Shown one piece after another: positions 14,368 to 22,785 of a stretch of DNA of 32,454 bases. Position numbers and translations under genes: made by a program. Position 1 is the first letter of the stretch. Each line of letters opens with the position of its first letter. The notes beneath the pieces are model-generated. The model did not search any database. It had not been told where the DNA came from and saw nothing but the letters and a program-made list of their open reading frames with translations. Origin of the DNA: Streptomyces ipomoeae 91-03 (GTDB lineage: Bacteria; Actinomycetota; Actinomycetes; Streptomycetales; Streptomycetaceae); NCBI RefSeq assembly GCF_000317595.1, contig NZ_AEJC01000650.1:1-32454 (forward strand), given 5' to 3'.

Positions 14368-15699
14368 ATGCAGGCAGAACCGAGGAAATCGCTGGTGGGG
14401 GAGGAGTACGAGGTCGAGGTCGGCCCCGTCGCCCACGGCGGCCACTGCATTGCCCGTACCGCCGAGGGCCAGGTCCTCTTCGTACGGCACGCGCTGCCCG
14501 GTGAGCGGGTCGTGGCGCGGGTGACCGAGGGCGAGGAGGGGGCGCGGTTCCTGCGGGCGGACGCGGTCTCGGTGCTGGTGGCTTCCAAGGACCGCATCGA
14601 GGCGCCCTGTCCGTACGCCGGTCCCGGCCGCTGTGGTGGCTGCGACTGGCAGCACGCCAAGCCGGGGGCGCAGCGCCGGTTCAAGGGCGAGGTCGTCGCG
14701 GAGCAGTTGTGGCGGCTCGCCGGTCTCACGCCCGAGGAGGCGGGCTGGGACGGCACGGTGATGCCGGCCGAGGGCGACAAGCTTCCGGCGGGCGAGGTCC
14801 CGGCGTGGCGGACGCGTGTGCAGTACGCGGTGGACCCGGAGACCGGCCGGGCCGGGCTGCGCCGCCATCGCTCGCACGAGGTCGAGCCGATCGACCACTG
14901 CATGATCGCGGCGCCGGGCGTGTCCGAGCTGGGCATCGAGAAGCGGGACTGGACGGGCATGGCGTCGGTCGACGCGATCGCGGCGACGGGTTCGCAGGAC
15001 CGCCAGGTGATCCTTGCGCCGAGGCCGGGGGCGCGCCTGCCGATCGTGGAGCTGGACCGGCCGGTGTCGGTGATGCGGGTCGGTGAGAAGGACGGCGGCG
15101 TGCACCGCGTCCACGGCCGCCCCTTCGTCCGCGAGCGCGCGGACGACCGTACGTACCGCGTCGGCAACGGCGGCTTCTGGCAGGTCCATCCCAAGGCCGC
15201 CGACACCCTCGTCAAGGCCGTCATGCAGGGCCTGCTGCCGCGCAAGGGCGACACGGCGCTCGACCTCTACTGCGGCGTCGGCCTCTTCGCCGGCGCCCTC
15301 GCGGACCGCGTCGGCGACAAGGGCGCCGTCCTCGGCATCGAGTCGGGCAAGCGTGCGGTGGAGGACGCCCGCCACAACCTCGCCGACTTCGACCGGGTGC
15401 GTATCGAGCAGGGCAAGGTCGAGTCGGCCCTTCCGCGCACCGGCATCACCGAGGTCGACCTGATCGTCCTGGACCCGCCGCGCGCGGGGGCGGGCAGGAA
15501 GACCGTCCAGCATCTGTCCTCACTGGGCGCCCGCCGCATCGCCTACGTGGCCTGCGACCCGGCGGCCCTCGCCCGGGACCTCGGCTACTTCCGCGAGGGC
15601 GGCTACCGGGTGCGGACGCTGAGGGCGTTCGATCTGTTTCCGATGACCTCCCACGTGGAATGCGTTGCGATCCTGGAACGAACTGGAAAGGCCTCTTGA
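14368..15699 (+). CDS. TRAM-domain SAM-dependent RNA uridine methyltransferase (RlmD/TrmA family)
   Basis: This is a 443-residue RNA m5U methyltransferase. The TRAM domain (about 8-70, GEEYEVEVGPVAHGGHCIAR) binds RNA. C81, C89 and C92 (CPYAGPGRCGGC) are the first three ligands of the iron-sulfur cluster seen in RlmD/RumA-type enzymes. The SAM site is DLYCGVGLFAGAL, followed by LDPPRAG; the catalytic cysteine lies in YVACDPAALARDL, and the end FDLFPMTSHVECVAIL is the family signature. The likely target is 23S rRNA. CTGGAG sets the ATG at 14368. The homologue is Rv2689c in M. tuberculosis. In typical streptomycetes housekeeping genes continue after it; here an IS remnant follows directly, marking the edge of the accessory region. 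Confidence 0.93.
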   Translation: MQAEPRKSLVGEEYEVEVGPVAHGGHCIARTAEGQVLFVRHALPGERVVARVTEGEEGARFLRADAVSVLVASKDRIEAPCPYAGPGRCGGCDWQHAKPGAQRRFKGEVVAEQLWRLAGLTPEEAGWDGTVMPAEGDKLPAGEVPAWRTRVQYAVDPETGRAGLRRHRSHEVEPIDHCMIAAPGVSELGIEKRDWTGMASVDAIAATGSQDRQVILAPRPGARLPIVELDRPVSVMRVGEKDGGVHRVHGRPFVRERADDRTYRVGNGGFWQVHPKAADTLVKAVMQGLLPRKGDTALDLYCGVGLFAGALADRVGDKGAVLGIESGKRAVEDARHNLADFDRVRIEQGKVESALPRTGITEVDLIVLDPPRAGAGRKTVQHLSSLGARRIAYVACDPAALARDLGYFREGGYRVRTLRAFDLFPMTSHVECVAILERTGKAS

Positions 15700-15849
15700 C
15701 CTGCGGTTTTCTGACTTCCTTCGTCGGCTCGACCTGTTTGGGAGGTGGGAACGGGTGAAGGCGGACGATGCCGCGTGACGTGGGCATTCGTCTGAGGAGG
15801 AGGGGTGCGTCGCCTTTCCCGCCCCATCAGGCAGTCAACTACCGCAAGC

Positions 15850-16225
15850 CGCTTGACAGTTCTTCCGCATCGGATGTCTTCTTTGCGGCGTCGTAGCCGC
15901 GGGCGTCGTGGCCGACCGTCTCCGCAGCCTTGATGGACTGGGAGTCGATGACGGTGGCGCCCGCGCCGGGCGCCCGGCCCATCTCGCGGCGGATGCGTTT
16001 GCGGATCCTGGCCACGGATCTGTCCGACGATGCCAGCGGCGGCCCAGCGGGGCATGAATCCGTAACACATGCGCCAGGGCGGGAAGTCCTTGGGCAGGAC
16101 CCGCCACTTGCAGCCGGTGTCGACCGTGTATCGGATCGTGTCCACCATCTCGCGCCGTGGGTGCTTCTCCGGTCGCCCACCCGTGCTGGTCTCGCAGGCC
16201 GGGGTCGGCAGCGGGTGTCGATGAA
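15850..16225 (-). pseudogene. Frameshifted, truncated IS5-type transposase remnant
   Basis: Reading leftward from about 16225, one frame gives TGGRPEKHPRREMVDTIRY, then TGCKWRVLPKDFPPWRMCYG, then AAAGIVGQIRG. Near 16010 the similarity jumps to another frame with IRKRIRREMGR, ATVIDSQSIKAAETVGHDAR and GYDAAKK. These are the N-terminal half and first-Asp region (ATVIDSQS) of IS5-family transposases. The remaining C-terminal half and both ends are missing. One indel at about 16010 separates the two frames, and the text after GYDAAKK is unrelated. It marks an old insertion at the junction between conserved and accessory DNA. No flanking repeats were found. Confidence 0.8.
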
Positions 16226-16695
16226 GTCGGCGATGATGTAAGCGTCGAGTCGACCGACCCGAACTGGGTGTTCAGGTGTTTGATCCACCGCCCCTTCGGC
16301 TGTGTTCGTGTGGGTGTTCGCGATCTTCGACCTCATCGACAGCGGCATGCCGGCCCAGGGCCCGCCCGGCGTGCAGCTCTCTCGCTGCTGGGCGGCCCGG
16401 TGTCGGTGACCGCCGTCGAGCTGTGGGAACTGCGGCGCATGCGCACCCGCGACGGGGTGGCCGTTCGCGGCACCGCCCCCACGTCGCTGCCGTGAGATGG
16501 CCCTGATGTTCTGACGTTCTCCGGCACGAGCGTCGGCAGACCGGCGGCCGGAGAGGGGGAGGGCAGCTCCGCTCATGCTCGCGAGGATCGACGCCCACCC
16601 CCGGGTGCCGTCGTGTCGATTTTTTGGACATGACATGCTGTGGCCGTGCAAGTGTGCACTCACGGTCATTGCTCACAGCACTACAGAGGAATACG
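16226..16695. other. Intergenic stretch with no recognised gene
   Basis: About 470 bases lie between the IS remnant and the LAL regulator. A plus-strand segment at about 16300-16370 reads WVFAIFDLIDSGMPAQGPPG and another frame at 16385-16495 ends in VELWELRRMRTRDGVAVRG before a TGA; these may be scraps of a lost gene but I do not recognise them. The last 100 bases, with a T-run near 16620, should contain the LAL promoter. No clear -35/-10 pair was found. Confidence 0.35.
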
Positions 16696-19539
16696 TTGAA
16701 AGTTTTTCGGCAGCCCGTGCCCTCACCTCGGATCGGCGACAGCCAGCCGCCCGTACGGGGACGGGATGCGGAGTTGGCTCTCCTGGACGAGCGCTTTGCC
16801 GAGCTGGCGCGGGGCCGCGGCGGCATCGTGTGTGTCGAGGGGGCTCCCGGCAGTGGCAAGAGCCGCCTGCTCGTGGAAGCGTGGGGACGAGCAATGCGCC
16901 GCGAGCTGCGAGTGTTCCAAGGTGGCGCCGATCCTGACGGGCAGTTCGTTCCCCTGGGGCCGCTGCTGGACGGACTGCTCACGGACAGCGGCACGCTGTT
17001 CGACGTCGACCGCCTGCGCGACCTAGCGAGCGCTTCCGAGCAACGCTTCTGGCTGCTCCAGGAGTTGCAGGACCGGTTGGAGCAGGCGGCGCTCGACATG
17101 CCGCTGGTCATCGCCCTGGACGACGTCCAGTGGCTCGACGACGTCACCCTCCTCGCCCTGCGCACGCTGACCGCGCGACTCTCGTCGCACGCCATCCTGT
17201 GGCTCCTGGCGGTCCGAACCAACGCCGCCGCGCCGGGTGTCCGCGCGACGCTGGACCGCCTTGGGCAACTTGGCGCACTCCGCCTGGAACTCGGTCCCCT
17301 CACCGCCGAGGCGGTGGCCGAGATCACCGAGGACGTCCTGGGGGCCAGGCCCGACGCCGGGACGCTGAAGGCGGCTGGACGGGCCGAAGGTGTGCCGCTG
17401 CTGCTCGTCGAACTGCTGCGCAGCATGCGCGAAGAGCACTCCGTGGTCGTCGAGGGCGACATCGCACGACTGGCCGGCGACGAGGTGCCGGCCCGTTTCC
17501 AGGCTTCCGTACGGCTCGCTCTCGACCGCCTCACCCCGGCGACGCGCGAGGTCGTACAGACGGCTTCGGCGGTCGGCCGCACGGTCACCATCGGGCTCCT
17601 CGCCGAGCTGCTGGGACGGCCCACGGCCTCGCTGATAGCGCCGGTGCAGGAGGCCCTGGACGCCCATCTGTTCGTCGAGCGCGACGAGCGGTTGCTGTTC
17701 CGTCACGACCTGTTCCGTGAGGCCGTCGAGAGCAGCATCCCCGTGGCCGTGCACCGGGCTCTGCGGCGGCACGCCGCCGAAGTGCTGCTGGCACGCGGAG
17801 CCCCGGTGACCGAGGCGGCCGCCCTGCTCGTGGACACCGCCGAGGCCGGGGACCAGCGAGCTGTGGAGCTACTGAGGGCCGCCGCTGCCGAGCTGTCCGC
17901 TTCGGCTCCGGCATCGGCCGAACAGCTCAGCCGGCGGGCGCTGGAACTGACCGCGGAGACCGCGCCGGAGCATCCCGCGATCGTCGCGGAGACGATGCTG
18001 CTGCTGTGGCAGACGGGACAGGCCGGACAGGCTCGGGCGCTGGCCGCCGCGGTCCTGCCGGGGAGCATGCGGCCGGAGGCCGAGGCCCGGCTGCGGCTCG
18101 GTCTGGCCCGCGTCTCCAGCCAGTTCGACTTCACCGAGGCCGCCGAGCAGGCCCGGATCGGGGCGGCGCTTCCTGACATCTCCGAGGGTGTGCGGGCCCA
18201 GTTGCTGGCGCTGCGTTGCCTCAACCTGTCGATGATCGGTGACTTCGAGGCGACGTCACGGGCCGTTGCCGAAGCCCTCGCGGCGGCGGCCGAGGGCGAT
18301 GACGACGCCGCCCGGGCCACCGCGATCGCAGTCGACTCCGTCGTCCGCTTCTACCGGATGGAGTGGCAGCGGGCGTTCGAGCTGGCCGACGAGGCGTCGT
18401 CCCTCGCGGACGACATCGGCTTCCTCCACTCGCTGTGGGTGCCGGAGGCGCTGTGGCAGGCTTTCCTGTTCAACGCCGAGGGCCGGACCGACCGGGCGCT
18501 CGCCGAGTCCGCGGCCGGCATCCGGGAGACCCAGAAGCAGGGGCAGGCCGCGGCCATGGGCCTGTGGATGAGCAACCGGTCCCGGGTGCTCTTCGACGCC
18601 GGCCACCTGGACGACGCACGCGCGGAGGCCGAGGCCACCACGGCACTGGCGGACGAGATGGGCATGGGCAACTTCGCCGAGGCGACGGCCCTGTACACGC
18701 TTCTGCGCGTCGCCCTGCACACCAACGACCGGGAAGCCGTCACGACGTACGCCGCGCAGGCCGAGCGCATGGTCGGCGACCCCGCCGTCCTCGTCCGCAA
18801 CGTGGGCTCCTGGCTCCTCGCCCTGGTCGCGGACGACGTGGGCGCACCGGATCGTGCCATGGAACTCCTCGACGAGTCCTTCAGCACCTTCGCCCTGGAC
18901 GGCCCGTCCCTCGCCAGCCCGGACGACCCGGCCGACATGGTCGTCTTCGTCCGCATGGCGCTGCGGGCAGGGGCGGCGGAGCGGGCCGCCGCGGCCGTCT
19001 CCCTCGCGGAGCGCCGGGCGGATCGCAACCCCGGCTTCCCGGTCCTCGCGGCCGCCGCCGCGCACGCCCGGGGCCTGCTCGACAACGATCTCGGACAGCT
19101 GCTCAGGGCCGTCGAGCTGTACGACGGCATCCCCCGACTGCTCCCCAGGGCCGCGGCGCTGGAAGACGCCGGCATCCGGCTGGCCACGCGCAGCGCCGCC
19201 GACGCCGTGCCCCGTCTCGACCGTGCGCTCGACCTCTACACGGAAGCGGGTGCGGAACGTGACGCCGCCCGTGTCCGGTGCCGGCTGCGCGCCATGGGTG
19301 CCCCGCGGCGCCGTACCTCCGCCCAGCGGACCTCCGCGGTCTGGCCCGAACTGACGGAGTCGGAGGTGGCGGTCATCCGGCTGGTCTCGCAGGGTCTGAC
19401 CAACCGGGCGACCGCTCAGCGCCTGGGGCTGTCGCCGCACACGGTCAGCTCGCACCTGCGGCGCGCCTTCATCAAACTCGACATCACCTCGCGCGTCGAG
19501 CTGGCGGAAATCGCAGCCGCACGTCGGCACGGAGAGTAG
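16696..19539 (+). CDS. LAL-type LuxR-family transcriptional regulator with AAA ATPase domain
   Basis: This is a large ATP-binding regulator (947 residues from TTG 16696). The N-terminal ATPase has Walker A GAPGSGKS (about 49-56) and Walker B PLVIALDDVQWLDD. A long helical, TPR-like middle region follows (about 350-860), then a C-terminal LuxR helix-turn-helix (LTESEVAVIRLVSQGLTNRA, then RLGLSPHTVSSHLRRAF). LAL proteins activate catabolic or secondary-metabolite genes in response to an inducer. I favour the TTG start because GAGGA at 16686-16690 is well spaced; ATG codons at 16624/16630 and a GTG at 16717 are alternatives. An araC gene follows on the same strand; the likely target is the minus-strand operon beyond it. 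Confidence 0.9.
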   Translation: MKVFRQPVPSPRIGDSQPPVRGRDAELALLDERFAELARGRGGIVCVEGAPGSGKSRLLVEAWGRAMRRELRVFQGGADPDGQFVPLGPLLDGLLTDSGTLFDVDRLRDLASASEQRFWLLQELQDRLEQAALDMPLVIALDDVQWLDDVTLLALRTLTARLSSHAILWLLAVRTNAAAPGVRATLDRLGQLGALRLELGPLTAEAVAEITEDVLGARPDAGTLKAAGRAEGVPLLLVELLRSMREEHSVVVEGDIARLAGDEVPARFQASVRLALDRLTPATREVVQTASAVGRTVTIGLLAELLGRPTASLIAPVQEALDAHLFVERDERLLFRHDLFREAVESSIPVAVHRALRRHAAEVLLARGAPVTEAAALLVDTAEAGDQRAVELLRAAAAELSASAPASAEQLSRRALELTAETAPEHPAIVAETMLLLWQTGQAGQARALAAAVLPGSMRPEAEARLRLGLARVSSQFDFTEAAEQARIGAALPDISEGVRAQLLALRCLNLSMIGDFEATSRAVAEALAAAAEGDDDAARATAIAVDSVVRFYRMEWQRAFELADEASSLADDIGFLHSLWVPEALWQAFLFNAEGRTDRALAESAAGIRETQKQGQAAAMGLWMSNRSRVLFDAGHLDDARAEAEATTALADEMGMGNFAEATALYTLLRVALHTNDREAVTTYAAQAERMVGDPAVLVRNVGSWLLALVADDVGAPDRAMELLDESFSTFALDGPSLASPDDPADMVVFVRMALRAGAAERAAAAVSLAERRADRNPGFPVLAAAAAHARGLLDNDLGQLLRAVELYDGIPRLLPRAAALEDAGIRLATRSAADAVPRLDRALDLYTEAGAERDAARVRCRLRAMGAPRRRTSAQRTSAVWPELTESEVAVIRLVSQGLTNRATAQRLGLSPHTVSSHLRRAFIKLDITSRVELAEIAAARRHGE

Positions 19540-19643
19540 TCGCTTCGTATCCCACACCCTTCCTCAAGATCCACCGCGGACGTGCGACGCGCGGGGCGCG
19601 CGGAGCGCGGCAGGCTCGTGAGGAAGGAAGGGGACGCATTCTT

Positions 19644-20657
19644 ATGACTACTGGGACGACTGCCCGAGGCAGCTCCCGCACCACCATCCACGCCGGGCCA
19701 CTGGTGTCCGCCCGCGCGCAGGGAACGGACTGGCGTGACACGTTGTCGCATGCGTTGGGGGGAGTCGACATCTCCTCGCAGGACCCCTCGTCCTCGGGCT
19801 CCGTCAGCACCGCCGTCCTCGGCATGCTGCGGGTGGTGCGCTCGGAGGGCGACGGAATGACCGTCCGGCGCTCCGCCGTCTCGACCGAGGACACCGGTCG
19901 CGGGGACTGCGTGGTCGTCAGCCTCCTGGAGTCCGGGGCCGGTCGGATCGACCAGGACGGGCGGACGGCGGCTCTGGAGACGAACGACGTTTTCCTCTAC
20001 GACACGTTCCGGCGGGTCCGGCTGGACATCACGCACTCCTTCCGCGTGAAGTCCCTGGTGCTGCCCCGTGCGGCGCTGCGCTCGCACGAGGACGACTTGT
20101 GCCGGATCACGGCGGTGCCGTTCGGGCCCGACACCTCCATCGGTGCCCTGTTGCCCTCAGTGGTCACGCGGCTCGTGGACGACGCGGAGCTGTTCTCGGC
20201 GGACATCGGTGAGTTGATGGCCCGCAACGCGGTGGACCTGCTCGGGGTGCTGGCCGACGAATGGCTCCGGCGCGGCCGAGCCGAGGCGGCCGACGCCAAC
20301 CGGGCCCTCCTGCTGCGGATCCAGGGGTTCATCGACGAACAGCTCTCCGATCCCGAGCTCTCGCCCGCGCGCATAGCCCGCGCCCATCACATTTCGCTGC
20401 GATACCTGCACAAGCTCTTCCAGGCCGAGGGCACGACGGTCGGCCGCTGGATCCTGCGTCGCCGGCTCGAAGCCTGCCGACGCGACCTGCGGCACCGCCA
20501 GACCCGGGGGCTGACCATCGCCGCCGTGGCACACCTGCACGGATTCGCCAGCGCCGCGCACTTCAGCAGGTCGTTCCGGGCCTTCTACGGTGTGTCCCCC
20601 AGCGAGTGGCGCGCCACGCTGGCCCCAGGCTCTGGCGTCACGTATCCGCCTGGGTGA
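19644..20657 (+). CDS. AraC-family transcriptional regulator
   Basis: This is a 337-residue regulator. The N-terminal AraC_binding_2-type sensory domain (about 30-200) includes VVVSLLESGAGRIDQDGRTA and NDVFLYDTFRRVRLD. The C-terminal double helix-turn-helix (about 232-330) includes ARIARAHHISLRYLHKLFQ and ASAAHFSRSFRAFYGVSPSE. The ATG at 19644 has a long purine-rich AGGAAGGAAGGGG upstream; an open frame continuing further up overlaps the LAL gene and is not coding. It lies 104 bases after the LAL regulator and converges on the yoaK-doxX-hydrolase-amidohydrolase genes, probable targets. Its DNA-binding domain is clearly paralogous to the one at 27953-28747. Confidence 0.92.
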   Translation: MTTGTTARGSSRTTIHAGPLVSARAQGTDWRDTLSHALGGVDISSQDPSSSGSVSTAVLGMLRVVRSEGDGMTVRRSAVSTEDTGRGDCVVVSLLESGAGRIDQDGRTAALETNDVFLYDTFRRVRLDITHSFRVKSLVLPRAALRSHEDDLCRITAVPFGPDTSIGALLPSVVTRLVDDAELFSADIGELMARNAVDLLGVLADEWLRRGRAEAADANRALLLRIQGFIDEQLSDPELSPARIARAHHISLRYLHKLFQAEGTTVGRWILRRRLEACRRDLRHRQTRGLTIAAVAHLHGFASAAHFSRSFRAFYGVSPSEWRATLAPGSGVTYPPG

Positions 20658-20723
20658 CTTCGTCGAAGCCGTCGGCCGGTACCCCGGACGGCAGCGCCGC
20701 CCAGGCCGATGCGTCCGCAGTCC

Positions 20724-21461
20724 TCAGGCGGGCGGCCTGGTCCACTCGGGTGCGCCGGCCGACAGCCGTCGCGCGGTCACCGACGTCACCACGAGCAGCA
20801 CCAGCGCCAGCAGCAGGATGTGCACGAGTTCGGTGTGTGCCAGCAGGAGTGTCCCCACGAGCGCGCCCAGGAACATGGCGAGGACCGACAGCACCCGGCG
20901 ACCGGGCCGCGGTGCCGCACCGCCGGCCACGGTGGAGTCCGCCGCCAGACCGGTCAGGGTAAGCGTCAGGACGGTGGTCGTCAGGTCCGGGACCCCGAGA
21001 CGCCGCGCGACCGCGTTCTGCGTCCCCATGGCGAGGCCGAGCAGCACGATCAGGGTGTAGCGGACCGGGCTGGACACCTCGCCGTGCGCGACCGCGACCG
21101 CGATCACCGTCCCGGCGACGAGCAGGGCCTGTAGAGCGGTCGTCGTGCTCAGCAGCCGTCCGCGATGGGCTGCGAGCCCGGTGCTGAACCGCCCGCCCGC
21201 CAAGGCGCCGGCGAGGAACGACAACAGCGAGACGATGGCGGCCGCCACCGACAGGCCCGGCGCGCCGGCCAGGGCGAAGCCCAGGAAGACCACGTTGCCC
21301 GTCATGTTGGCGACGAACACCCGGCCGAGCGCCAGATAGCTCACGGCGTCGATGAGGCCCGTCACCACCGTCAGCGCGAGCATCAGGGGCGGCAGCGGCC
21401 CATGCCGGTCGCCCCGGGGCGGGACGAGTGTCCGTGCGGCGTCAGTCAGCAGCTTGCGCAT
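20724..21461 (-). CDS. YoaK/DUF1275 family membrane protein
   Basis: This is a 245-residue membrane protein with about six helices. The family hallmark is GLIDAVSYLALGRVFVANMT followed by GNVVFLGFALAG, and MGTQNAVARRLGVPDLTTTV further in. The last gene of the minus-strand cluster, it starts inside the 3' end of the doxX gene (20-base overlap, AAAGGA ribosome binding site). DUF1275 proteins have no established biochemical role; a transport function is often assumed. The gene converges with the araC gene, 66 bases apart, with no strong terminator visible. Confidence 0.9.
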   Translation of the reverse strand: MRKLLTDAARTLVPPRGDRHGPLPPLMLALTVVTGLIDAVSYLALGRVFVANMTGNVVFLGFALAGAPGLSVAAAIVSLLSFLAGALAGGRFSTGLAAHRGRLLSTTTALQALLVAGTVIAVAVAHGEVSSPVRYTLIVLLGLAMGTQNAVARRLGVPDLTTTVLTLTLTGLAADSTVAGGAAPRPGRRVLSVLAMFLGALVGTLLLAHTELVHILLLALVLLVVTSVTARRLSAGAPEWTRPPA

Positions 21462-21975
21462 GCCGTGTCCTTTCGTTCGTCGGGTCGCCGGCCGTCGGCC
21501 GCGACAGCACCGCTCGGGTGACCAGCCCGCTTGCCGGGCCGATCACGATCGCCGCGAGGGAGACCCACAAGGGCCAGGTGACGGGCCCGAGGGCGTGGTC
21601 GAGCGACCACTTTCCAGGACCGGTGAGGGCGAGGGCCGCGGCGACGGCCACGAGGACCGACGGGTACTCGTAGCCGTCGTGCTGGACCCACAGCCCGTTG
21701 TGCCACTTGACGGTGCCGGCCACCGTCATCACCCCCATGGCGGCCGTTGCCGCCAGCGGAGTGAGGAGTCCGGCCGCCAGGAACAGTCCGGCCCCTATCT
21801 GGCTGCCGCCCGCGGCGAGGGCGGTGAGTTGCCCGCCGCGAAAGCCGTCCCGGCGGAACTCCTCGGTTCCTCCGGCCAGCCCGCTGCCGCCCAGCCGGAA
21901 ACTGACCTTCTGCACTCCGTGCCCGGCGATGAGGAGCCCCACCACCAGCCGGAGCAGCAGCAATCCGCTGTCCAT
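21442..21975 (-). CDS. DoxX family membrane protein
   Basis: This is a 177-residue protein with four predicted membrane helices: LLLLRLVVGLLIAGHGVQK, then ALAAGGSQIGAGLFLAAGLL, then TPLAATAAMGVMTVAGTVKW with YPSVLVAVAAALALTG, and a C-terminal WVSLAAIVIGPASGLVT. This is the DoxX/DoxD layout; members are linked to thiosulfate:quinone oxidation or redox stress, but most are uncharacterised. I use the ATG at 21975; a TTG at 22011 would add 12 residues. It lies 49 bases after the cysteine hydrolase and overlaps yoaK by 20 bases, so all are probably in one transcript. Confidence 0.87.
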   Translation of the reverse strand: MDSGLLLLRLVVGLLIAGHGVQKVSFRLGGSGLAGGTEEFRRDGFRGGQLTALAAGGSQIGAGLFLAAGLLTPLAATAAMGVMTVAGTVKWHNGLWVQHDGYEYPSVLVAVAAALALTGPGKWSLDHALGPVTWPLWVSLAAIVIGPASGLVTRAVLSRPTAGDPTNERTRHAQAAD

Positions 21976-22024
21976 CGCGTGTATCCGCCTGTTCCTGACG
22001 TCCGTCGTCAACCGTGGGGGAGGG

Positions 22025-22687
22025 TCAGCCGGCGGCGTGCTCGCCGATGACCGCCTGGGCGTAGACGACGCCGAGACCGTAGGTACCGCCGTGCGCCTTC
22101 ACGACCTCCATGACCGGCAGGTACGTCTCCGCGCGCGCCCAGTCGCGCTGGAGCTCCAGGAGCACCTGCACCCAGGTCACCGGCACCACACCGGCCTGGA
22201 CCATGCGCTGTACGGCGTGCTCGTGGGCCTGGGGGCTGACGCCGCCCGACGCGTCGGTGACGACGTAGACCTCGTAGCCCTGGGCGAGCGCCGACAGCGC
22301 GGGCAGCACGACGCAGACCTCGGTCCACAGCCCCGCGATGACGAGCTTCTTGCGCCCGGTCGCCTTGACCGCCTCGACGAAGGCCTCGTCCTCCCAGGCG
22401 TTCATCGTGGTGCGGTCGACGATCCTCTGACCGGGGAAGACGTCCGCGAGCTGCGGCATCAGCGGGCCCGAGAACGACTCGGCGGCCACGGTGCTCAGGA
22501 CGATGGGGACCTCGAAGGCCTTGGCGGCCTTCGCCAGGCCCACGGTCGCGTTGATGATCGCGGTGCGGTCGCCGCTGCCCGTGCCGAAGAACATCTGCGG
22601 CTGGTGGTCCACGAACAGGACCGCGCAGTTGTCGGGGGTCAGCAGGTCGGGGCTGGGAGCAGCGGTGACCTCGGCGATATCGACCAT
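22025..22687 (-). CDS. YcaC-like cysteine hydrolase (isochorismatase superfamily)
   Basis: This is a 220-residue hydrolase. D27 in VLFVDHQPQMFFG and the nucleophile C125 in AGLWTEVCVVLPALSA are the Asp and Cys of the isochorismatase-like catalytic set. RTTMNAWEDEAFVEAVKATG and YEVYVVTDASGG match the YcaC subgroup, whose substrates are unknown but are usually assumed to be small amides or related C-N bonds. A short ribosome binding site (AAAGG) precedes the ATG at 22687. It lies 98 bases after the YtcJ-type amidohydrolase and 49 bases before doxX. Two hydrolases of C-N bonds in one operon suggest stepwise amide breakdown. Confidence 0.9.
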   Translation of the reverse strand: MVDIAEVTAAPSPDLLTPDNCAVLFVDHQPQMFFGTGSGDRTAIINATVGLAKAAKAFEVPIVLSTVAAESFSGPLMPQLADVFPGQRIVDRTTMNAWEDEAFVEAVKATGRKKLVIAGLWTEVCVVLPALSALAQGYEVYVVTDASGGVSPQAHEHAVQRMVQAGVVPVTWVQVLLELQRDWARAETYLPVMEVVKAHGGTYGLGVVYAQAVIGEHAAG

Positions 22688-22785
22688 GAGTGTGCCTTTC
22701 TGCGATGAGAGATGACGATCACGGACGGTCGTCCGCGATCCGGGAAGGGAGGTGTGAGGGCCGGAGCGCACGGGCGCGCCTCCGG

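Noticed and set aside
16157..16495. Plus-strand 112-codon frame as a gene
   Set aside because: It overlaps the IS5 remnant antisense in its first part and has no recognisable domain; only a possible 3' scrap of a lost gene.
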